A DNA stretch of 64,000 bases from Piscinibacter gummiphilus (GTDB lineage Bacteria > Pseudomonadota > Gammaproteobacteria > Burkholderiales > Burkholderiaceae_C): positions 4,451,001 through 4,515,000 of the forward strand of contig NZ_CP136336.1 in NCBI RefSeq assembly GCF_032681285.1. The letters run 5' to 3'. Shown here one piece after another: positions 58,351 to 64,000 of the stretch (positions are counted from its first letter, which is position 1; every line of letters begins with the position of its first letter). The notes under the pieces were generated by a model. That model was given only the letters and a program-made list of their open reading frames with translations. It was not told the DNA's origin and searched no databases. A program made the position numbers and the translations under genes.

Positions 58351-59307
58351 TCAGGCGTTGTTGCCGGCGATGGTCGACATCACCGCCATGCGCACCGCGA
58401 TGCCGAAGGTGACCTGCGGCAGGATCACGCTCTGCTGGCCATCGGCCACCGACGAGTCGATCTCGACGCCACGGTTGATCGGCCCCGGGTGCATCACGAT
58501 CGCATCGGGCTTGGCGTGGGCCAGCTTCTCCACCGTCAGCCCGTAGTTCTTGAAGAACTCGCCGGCACTCGGCAGCATCGCGCCGCTCATGCGCTCGTTC
58601 TGGAGGCGCAGCATGATGATGACGTCGGCACCCTTGATGCCCTCGATCATGTCGTGGCACACGCGCACGCCCATCTCCTTCAGGTCGCCGGGCACGAGCG
58701 TCTTCGGGCCGACGGCGCGGATGTCGGGCACACCGAGCGTCGCGAGCGCGTTGATGTCGGAGCGGGCCACGCGCGAATGCACGATGTCGCCCACGATGGC
58801 CACGCTCAGGTTCGTGAAGTCGTGCTTGAAGTGGCGGATGGTGTACATGTCGAGCAGGCCCTGCGTCGGGTGCGCATGCCGGCCGTCACCCGCGTTCACC
58901 ACATGCACGTGCGGTGCGCAGTGCTGAGCGATGAGATATGGAGCCCCGCTCTCGCTGTGGCGCACCACGAACATGTCGGCGTGCATGGCCGACAGGTTGG
59001 CGATGGTGTCGAGCAGGCTCTCGCCCTTGGCGGCGCTCGACTTCGCGATGTCGAGGTTGATCACGTCGGCGCTCAGGCGCTTGGCGGCGATCTCGAAGGT
59101 GGTGCGGGTGCGCGTGCTGTTCTCGAAGAAGAGGTTGAAGACGCTCTTGCCGCGCAGCAGCGGCACCTTCTTCACCTCGCGGTCGTTCACGCTCAGGAAG
59201 GTGCCGGCCGTGTCGAGGATGTGGTGGATCACAGCACGCGGCAGGCCCTCGATGGAGAGCAGGTGGATCAGCTCGCCGTGCTTGTTGAGTTGGGGGTTGC
59301 GTGTCAC
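58351..59307 (-). CDS. pyrB: Aspartate carbamoyltransferase catalytic chain
   Basis: 318 residues. [18 protein letters not shown] (carbamoyl-phosphate binding), [16 protein letters not shown] and [16 protein letters not shown] are ATCase motifs. It joins carbamoyl phosphate and aspartate in pyrimidine synthesis. Its start overlaps the pyrR stop by 4 bases, and pyrC' follows 18 bases on, the order known in Pseudomonas. No regulatory pyrI is visible. Confidence 0.97.
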   Translation of the reverse strand: MTRNPQLNKHGELIHLLSIEGLPRAVIHHILDTAGTFLSVNDREVKKVPLLRGKSVFNLFFENSTRTRTTFEIAAKRLSADVINLDIAKSSAAKGESLLDTIANLSAMHADMFVVRHSESGAPYLIAQHCAPHVHVVNAGDGRHAHPTQGLLDMYTIRHFKHDFTNLSVAIVGDIVHSRVARSDINALATLGVPDIRAVGPKTLVPGDLKEMGVRVCHDMIEGIKGADVIIMLRLQNERMSGAMLPSAGEFFKNYGLTVEKLAHAKPDAIVMHPGPINRGVEIDSSVADGQQSVILPQVTFGIAVRMAVMSTIAGNNA

Positions 59308-59816
59308 GAACCCTCTCCCTTCTTCTCTTGGATGTCGAAACTGAAGCGGCCGTCGTCGTCGCGTGCGAGGCGCAGGCGCGACGCCTTGGGCAAGGTGACG
59401 CGGGCGGCCGCATAGGCCGGCTGGATCGGCAGCTCACGCCCGCCCCGGTCGACCAGCACCGCGAGCGTCACGCTCGCCGGGCGGCCGAAGTCGAAAAGCT
59501 CGTTGATGACAGCGCGTGTGGTGCGGCCGGTGTAGAGCACGTCGTCGATCAGCACGATGGGGCGGCCTTCGATCTCGAAGGGCAGCTTCGTCGGGTCGGC
59601 GGTGGAGAGGCCGCGCGAGGAGAAATCGTCGCGGTGCAAGGCGCTCGAGATCACGCCGTGCTCGCCCGCGAGCTGGAGGTCGCGTTGCAGGCGTTCGGCC
59701 AGCCAGGCGCCACCCGACCAGATGCCGACCAGCACCGAGTCGGGTCGCAAGAGGGTGCGCACGCCGCTCAGCAGGTCGGTGTACAGCGCTTCGGCGTCGA
59801 GGTGCAGCGTGCTCAT
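59304..59816 (-). CDS. pyrR: Bifunctional pyr operon regulator / uracil phosphoribosyltransferase PyrR
   Basis: 170 residues. The PRPP-binding loop is [20 protein letters not shown], and [16 protein letters not shown] is the N-terminal PRTase motif. In Bacillus PyrR controls attenuation; in Pseudomonas it activates pyr expression. No attenuator hairpin is seen in the tight gene junctions here (overlap with pyrB at 59304-59307 and with ruvX at 59813-59816). Confidence 0.93.
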   Translation of the reverse strand: MSTLHLDAEALYTDLLSGVRTLLRPDSVLVGIWSGGAWLAERLQRDLQLAGEHGVISSALHRDDFSSRGLSTADPTKLPFEIEGRPIVLIDDVLYTGRTTRAVINELFDFGRPASVTLAVLVDRGGRELPIQPAYAAARVTLPKASRLRLARDDDGRFSFDIQEKKGEGS

Positions 59817-60223
59817 GGCAATGCTTTCAGGAATTGCTCCAGGATGATCGCGGCCGAGGCGGCGTCGACGTCGCTTGCGCCGGCCGCATGCGCCTCGGTG
59901 GTGGTGTAGCGCTCGTCCACTTCATGCACCGGCAGCCTGAAGCGGCCGTGCAGCTGGCGGGCGAAGCGCTGCGCGCGGGCGGTATTGTCGTGCGCTGCGC
60001 CGTCGGGGTAGTAGGGCACGCCCACGACCAGCGCGTCGGGTTTCCATTCGGAGATCAGCGCACCGAGTGCGGCGAAGCGTGCGTCGCCTTCGGCGGCCAC
60101 GGTCTTGAGCGGCGTGGCCGTGCGTGTGATGGTGTTGCCGCTGGCCACCCCGACACGCTTGGTGCCGAAGTCGAATGCCAGGAAAGTACTCGGGGACGTG
60201 GGCACTGGAGCCACGAGGCTCAT
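59813..60223 (-). CDS. ruvX: Holliday junction resolvase-like protein RuvX/YqgF
   Basis: 136 residues. TFLAFDFGTKRVGVASGNTITR carries the first catalytic Asp, and DERYTTTEAHAAG and DAASAAIILEQFL the remaining conserved acidic positions of the RNase H-like fold. YqgF processes the 5' end of pre-16S rRNA. Start overlaps the yqgE stop; stop overlaps pyrR. Confidence 0.93.
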   Translation of the reverse strand: MSLVAPVPTSPSTFLAFDFGTKRVGVASGNTITRTATPLKTVAAEGDARFAALGALISEWKPDALVVGVPYYPDGAAHDNTARAQRFARQLHGRFRLPVHEVDERYTTTEAHAAGASDVDAASAAIILEQFLKALP

Positions 60224-60801
60224 GCGTGCCCCGCCTCTTGGCTCAGCATGCGCGGGTCGATGCCCAGGAGCGACAGCGCCTTGTCGTAGCGCTGCTCGAC
60301 CGGCGTGTCGAAGATGATGCCGGGCTCGGCGCTGACGGTGATCCAGCCGTTGCGACCGATCTCTTCCTCCAGCTGGCCGGCGCTCCAGCCGCTGTAGCCG
60401 AGCGTCACGAGGATCTTCTTCGGGCCCGCGCCGTGGGAGAGCGCTTCCAGCACGTCCTTGCTGGTGGTCATCTCCAGGCCGCCGGGGATCTGCAGTGAGG
60501 AGTTGTAGTGCCCGCCGTCATCGCCGCCTAGCCGCTCGTGCAGCACGAAGCCGCGCTCGGTCTGCACCGGCCCGCCGAAGTACACCGGCTCGTCGGCCAG
60601 GTCGGCACGGTCCAGCGTGAGTTCGACCTTCTCGAACAGGTTCTTGAGCTTGATGTCGATGGGCTTGTTGATCACGAGGCCCAGCGCGCCCTTGTCGGTG
60701 TGCTCGCACATGTAGACCACGGCCCCCGCGAACGTCTCGTCGGCCATGCCGGGCATGGCGATCAGGAACTGGTTGGTGAGGTTGATGGACGAGCCGGGCA
60801 T
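60220..60801 (-). CDS. yqgE: UPF0301/YqgE family protein
   Basis: 193 residues. LTNQFLIAMPGMADETFAGAVVYMCEHTDKGALGLVINKP and VYFGGPVQTERGFVLH are the AlgH/YqgE signatures. The function is not well defined; it is nearly always next to ruvX. ATG 60801 begins the family sequence; the frame open to 60918 overlaps the photolyase gene. First gene of the yqgE-ruvX-pyrR-pyrB-pyrC' operon. Confidence 0.93.
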   Translation of the reverse strand: MPGSSINLTNQFLIAMPGMADETFAGAVVYMCEHTDKGALGLVINKPIDIKLKNLFEKVELTLDRADLADEPVYFGGPVQTERGFVLHERLGGDDGGHYNSSLQIPGGLEMTTSKDVLEALSHGAGPKKILVTLGYSGWSAGQLEEEIGRNGWITVSAEPGIIFDTPVEQRYDKALSLLGIDPRMLSQEAGHA

Positions 60802-60836
60802 GGGCGCGATTTTATTCCTGCGGCACACTCGCGCCG

Positions 60837-62303
60837 ATGGAAAAGGTCTTGGACACCGCCCTCGTCTGGTTTCGCCGCGATCTGCGCAGCAGCGACCACG
60901 CCGCCCTCTTCCACGCACTGAAGGCCGCCCGCAAGGTGTGGTGCGTGTTCGTGTTCGACACCGCGATCCTCGATCCGCTGCCGCGTGCCGACCGGCGGGT
61001 GGAGTTCATCCGCGACAGCCTGCAGGGGCTCGACGAGGCCCTGCGGCGATGGCAAGCGCACGGCGGCCTGATCGTCCGCCACGGGCTGGCGGTGGACGAA
61101 TTGCCGCAGCTTGCCGACCGGCTGCGGGTGCAGGCGGTCTACGCCAACCACGACGACGAGCCCGACGCCCTTGCCCGCGATGCGCGGGTGCGCGGCGCAC
61201 TCGCCGACCTCGGCGTCTCGCTGCACACCAGCAAGGACCACGTGGTCTTCGAGCGCCAGGAAGTGCTCACCGGCAGCGGCTCACCCTACAGCGTGTTCAC
61301 GCCCTACAAGAACGCCTGGCTGAAGAAGGTGGAACCCTTCTACGTGAGCGCCTACCCCATCGAGAAATTCGCCGACAGCCTGGCGCCGCTGCCCGAGGGC
61401 GTGGAGGCGGGCGTGCCGTCGCTCCCGCAGATCGGCTTCGAGCCGACCAACCTGCACGAGATGAAGCTGGGCGTGGGCGAGACCGGCGCGCAGGCGATGC
61501 TCGCCGACTTCCTGCCGCGCATGGACCGCTACGACACCACGCGCGATTTCCCCGCGGTGAAAGGGCCCAGCTACCTGTCGACGCACCTGCGCTTTGGCAC
61601 CGTGTCGATCCGCCAGCTGGCGCGCGAAGCGGCCAGCCGCATGCACCACGGCTCGCGCGGCGCGGCGGTGTGGCTGTCGGAGCTGATCTGGCGCGACTTC
61701 TACCACCAGGTGCTGCACCACCACCCGCATGTCGTCGGCGCGAGCTTCAAGCCCGAGTACGACGCGATCAAGTGGGAGCACGGCAAGCATGCCGACGCCC
61801 TCTTCGCCGCCTGGTGCGAAGGCCGCACCGGCTACCCGCTGGTCGACGCCGCCATGGCGCAGATCAACCAGACCGGCTACATGCACAACCGCCTGCGCAT
61901 GGTCGTCGCGAGTTTCCTCGTGAAGGACCTCGGCATCGATTGGCGCTGGGGCGAGCGCTACTTCGCCGAAAAGCTGATCGATTACGACCTCGCCGCCAAC
62001 AACGGCGGCTGGCAATGGGCCGCCTCGACCGGCTGCGACGCGCAGCCCTACTTCCGCATCTTCAACCCGGTGAGCCAGAGCGAGAAGTTCGACAGCGAGG
62101 GCAAGTTCATCCGGCGCTACCTGCCGCAGTTGGCGAAGCTCTCCGACAAGGCCATCCACGCCCCGTGGCTGGCACGGCCGATCGAGCTGGCGGAAGCCAG
62201 CGTGCGGCTGGGTGACAACTACCCCGAGCCCATCGTGATGCACGACGAGGCGCGTGCGAAGACGCTCGAACGCTATGCGGTCGTGAAAGCGAAGAGCCGC
62301 TAG
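60837..62303 (+). CDS. phrB: Deoxyribodipyrimidine photo-lyase
   Basis: 488 residues. An N-terminal antenna-binding domain (LVWFRRDLRSSDHAAL) precedes the FAD domain with YLSTHLRFGTVSIRQLAREA, WRDFYHQVLHHHPH, LVDAAMAQINQTGYMHNRLRMVVASFLVKDLGIDWRWGERYFAEKLIDYDLAANNGGWQW. It repairs cyclobutane pyrimidine dimers in light. ATG 60837 lies 35 bases from the divergent yqgE start. Its stop overlaps the convergent GGDEF gene by 4 bases. Confidence 0.95.
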   Translation: MEKVLDTALVWFRRDLRSSDHAALFHALKAARKVWCVFVFDTAILDPLPRADRRVEFIRDSLQGLDEALRRWQAHGGLIVRHGLAVDELPQLADRLRVQAVYANHDDEPDALARDARVRGALADLGVSLHTSKDHVVFERQEVLTGSGSPYSVFTPYKNAWLKKVEPFYVSAYPIEKFADSLAPLPEGVEAGVPSLPQIGFEPTNLHEMKLGVGETGAQAMLADFLPRMDRYDTTRDFPAVKGPSYLSTHLRFGTVSIRQLAREAASRMHHGSRGAAVWLSELIWRDFYHQVLHHHPHVVGASFKPEYDAIKWEHGKHADALFAAWCEGRTGYPLVDAAMAQINQTGYMHNRLRMVVASFLVKDLGIDWRWGERYFAEKLIDYDLAANNGGWQWAASTGCDAQPYFRIFNPVSQSEKFDSEGKFIRRYLPQLAKLSDKAIHAPWLARPIELAEASVRLGDNYPEPIVMHDEARAKTLERYAVVKAKSR

Positions 62304-63328
62304 AACAGCTCGACGTCGCCGATCTTGGATTCGTCTTCCAGGTCACCGCGAGCGACCAGCTCGGCATGGCTCTGCACCTGGTTGCGGCCGTGGCTCTTGG
62401 CGAAGTACACCGCCTTGTCGGCGCGCTCGAAGGCGGCACTCGGCGTGTCGCCGGGCTTCACCTCGGTGAAGCCGATGCTGATGGTGATCTGCCCTACCTG
62501 CGGGAAGGGGTAGCTGGCGGTGTTGCTGCGCATGCGCTCGAGTGCCAGCGCGGCATCCTGCTCGTTCGCACAGCGCATCAGCACCACGAATTCCTCGCCG
62601 CCGAAGCGATAGAGCCGGTCGTGGAAACGGAAGCTGCTGCGCATCAGGCGCGACAGCAGCAGCAGCACTTCGTCGCCGATCAGGTGGCCGTAGTTGTCAT
62701 TGACCGACTTGAAGTGGTCGATGTCGATCACGCCCAGCCAGTGGCGGTGGCTCGCGGTCGGCAGACGGCGGCCATCGGCGGCCATCGGGATGCCGGTGGG
62801 CTCGTTCGTCGCCTTGAGGAAGCTCTCATCGAAGGTCTTGCGGTTGAGCAGGCCGGTGAGCGTGTCGCGCTCGCTGTAGTCGAGCAGCGCCTGGAAGTTG
62901 CGGTAGATGCGCAGGATGCTGCCCACCAGCCGGCGCGATTCGTCGGAGAGTGGGTCGAGCGTCTCGATCTCCATCACACCGACGACCTCGCGGTCGGTGC
63001 TGACGGGGAAGAGGCTCAAGGAGTGGCGGCCCGGCACCGTGACGACCGTGGCCTGGCCCTTCATCGCCTGCAGGCGTTCGGGATAGAGGCCGAGCGGCGG
63101 CAGGCTGTCGATGTCGGCCCATGCCGGGTCGGCGGTCGCGACGGCGTCGTTTTCACCCAGGCGCGCGCGGGTGATCCAGCGCTCGTTGCCGGCATCGCCC
63201 ACGGCCCGATAGATCGTGACCACCCGCGGGCGCAGCAGGTCGCGCAAGGCGCCCACCAGCGTCACATCGAGGATGTCACGGTCACGAAAGCCGGTGAGCT
63301 CTGCGAGATGGTCGACCAGTTCCGACAT
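62300..63328 (-). CDS. GGDEF-domain diguanylate cyclase
   Basis: 342 residues. An N-terminal GAF-like domain (about 1-150) precedes a GGDEF domain with YSERDTLTGLLNRKTFDE, DIDHFKSVNDNYGHLIGDEVL and the active site RFGGEEF. The inhibitory site RFHD (RxxD) sits five residues before GGEEF, so product inhibition by cyclic di-GMP is likely. It makes cyclic di-GMP from GTP. Located just 3' of the ChpA-like gene, whose locus controls pilus-based motility. Confidence 0.93.
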   Translation of the reverse strand: MSELVDHLAELTGFRDRDILDVTLVGALRDLLRPRVVTIYRAVGDAGNERWITRARLGENDAVATADPAWADIDSLPPLGLYPERLQAMKGQATVVTVPGRHSLSLFPVSTDREVVGVMEIETLDPLSDESRRLVGSILRIYRNFQALLDYSERDTLTGLLNRKTFDESFLKATNEPTGIPMAADGRRLPTASHRHWLGVIDIDHFKSVNDNYGHLIGDEVLLLLSRLMRSSFRFHDRLYRFGGEEFVVLMRCANEQDAALALERMRSNTASYPFPQVGQITISIGFTEVKPGDTPSAAFERADKAVYFAKSHGRNQVQSHAELVARGDLEDESKIGDVELF

Positions 63329-63358
63329 GGCGACTTCAGAGACTCACCGGGAGCCGGT

Positions 63359-64000
63359 TCACACCGGCGCGGGCATGGCCGTGTAGCGGCCGATCAGGGC
63401 GAGCAGGTCTTCTTCCGAATACGGCTTGCCGAGGTAGTGGTCGACGCCCAGCTCGGCGGCGTAGTCGCGGTGCTTCTGCGCGATGCGCGAGGTGATCATG
63501 ATCACCGGCAGCGCACGCAGGCGGGTGTCGCCGCGGATGTTGCGCACGAGGTCGAAGCCGTCCATGCGCGGCATTTCGATGTCGCTGAGCACCACCTGCG
63601 GCAGCTCGTCGGCCAGGCATTCGAGGGCTTCGATGCCGTCCTTCGCGAGCGTCACGCGGTAGCCTTCGCGCACCAGCAGGCGCTGGGTCACACGGCGCAC
63701 GGTGAGCGAATCGTCGACCACCAGCACGAGCGGTGCAGCCTGCGCGGCAGCCTCTTCCGCGCTCGGTGCGACCGGCTGGCTCGGCGACCGCAGTGCGGCG
63801 ACGGTCGCGGCACGCGCGCTTTCGCCGTACAGCGTGGCCAATGCCACCGGGTTGTAGATCAGCGCGACGGCACCCGAAGCCAGCAGCGTCATGCCGGCAA
63901 GGCCCGGCAGGCGCGACAGCTGCGGCCCGAGGTTCTTCACCACCACTTCCTGCGTGCCCAGCACTTCGTCGACGTGCAGCGCGATGCGCTGCTGCGCCGA
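63359..64000 (-). CDS. ChpA-like hybrid chemotaxis kinase, C-terminal part, cut by window edge
   Basis: The frame enters from the right edge and gives 213 residues to the stop at 63359. The first part (RIALHVDEVLGTQEVVVKNLGPQL) is the CheW-like domain at the end of CheA kinases; after an Ala-rich linker a receiver domain follows with VDDSLTVRRVTQRLL, the Asp in VVLSDIEMPRMDGFDLV and Lys in LGKPYSEEDLL. This domain order suits ChpA/PilL of the pilus Chp system. Histidine phosphotransfer and kinase domains would lie outside. Confidence 0.88.
   Translation of the reverse strand, partial: SAQQRIALHVDEVLGTQEVVVKNLGPQLSRLPGLAGMTLLASGAVALIYNPVALATLYGESARAATVAALRSPSQPVAPSAEEAAAQAAPLVLVVDDSLTVRRVTQRLLVREGYRVTLAKDGIEALECLADELPQVVLSDIEMPRMDGFDLVRNIRGDTRLRALPVIMITSRIAQKHRDYAAELGVDHYLGKPYSEEDLLALIGRYTAMPAPV

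Overview
The window is about 67% G+C by impression and densely coded, with gaps rarely above 230 bases. The gene order and proteins are those of a betaproteobacterium of the order Burkholderiales, most like the Rubrivivax/Leptothrix/Piscinibacter group. Diagnostic blocks are dusB-fis-purH-(acyltransferase, CdsA-like)-ruvC, ctaC-ctaD-ctaG-ctaE-SURF1-ctaA-ctaB-SCO next to rpoH, gpsA-secB-grxC-rhodanese beside gpmA, and yqgE-ruvX-pyrR-pyrB-pyrC'. The genus assignment is inference. I found no rRNA, tRNA, CRISPR array, insertion sequence or prophage gene. The window reads as core chromosome with a few accessory patches.

Layout. 1-4978 (minus): a cytochrome bo3-type ubiquinol oxidase operon cyoABCD followed by a SURF1-like gene cut by the left edge; a near-perfect FNR/Anr box lies in its promoter region. 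5181-11574: an MFS transporter, an RlmN-like radical SAM enzyme, an alcohol-forming fatty acyl-CoA reductase of the Marinobacter two-domain type, a phasin, an unknown protein and a YqaA-like membrane protein. 11684-16862 (plus): dusB-fis-purH, an acyltransferase plus a divergent CdsA-like protein, and ruvC, with two copies of an intergenic hairpin repeat. 16866-22390 (minus): enoyl-CoA hydratase, DUF3108 protein, M61 peptidase, dsbC and a UbiH-family monooxygenase. 22521-34000: AsmA, MOSC protein, DMT transporter, pirin, a hybrid histidine kinase, ychF, a phasin-like gene broken by an in-frame stop, a flavodoxin-like protein, a COG2187 kinase-like protein and a PRPP-synthetase-like protein.

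34172-47800: a large MASE1/CHASE/PAS hybrid kinase, then rpoH with a CIRCE-type operator over its promoter, then the complete aa3/caa3-type cytochrome c oxidase locus on the minus strand (ctaC, ctaD, a 36-residue membrane protein, ctaG, DUF2970, ctaE, SURF1, a SCO-like protein, ctaA, ctaB, SCO1/SenC). 47826-56254: a BioC-like methyltransferase, comF, trmL, gpsA, secB, grxC, rhodanese, gpmA, a degenerate HD-GYP protein, a MATE transporter and a type IV pilin-like protein. 56262-60801 (minus): a pyrimidine operon yqgE-ruvX-pyrR-pyrB-pyrC'-plsC in which the dihydroorotase homologue lacks its metal-binding histidines. 60837-64000: photolyase, a diguanylate cyclase and the C-terminal end of a ChpA-like hybrid chemotaxis kinase cut by the right edge.

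Together: the window holds two haem-copper terminal oxidases. The single ctaB (haem O synthase) and ctaA (haem A synthase) at 39-41 kb probably serve both, since no cyoE is seen between cyoD and the window edge. The FNR box suggests oxygen-dependent switching of the quinol oxidase. Storage-lipid genes (phasin, broken phasin, fatty acyl-CoA reductase) recur. I did not find a clearly new multi-gene system. The most interesting items are the CIRCE site on rpoH, the fatty acyl-CoA reductase, three enzymes with lost or altered catalytic motifs (PyrC', HD-GYP, CdsA-like), the broken phasin-like gene and the covarying hairpin repeats.
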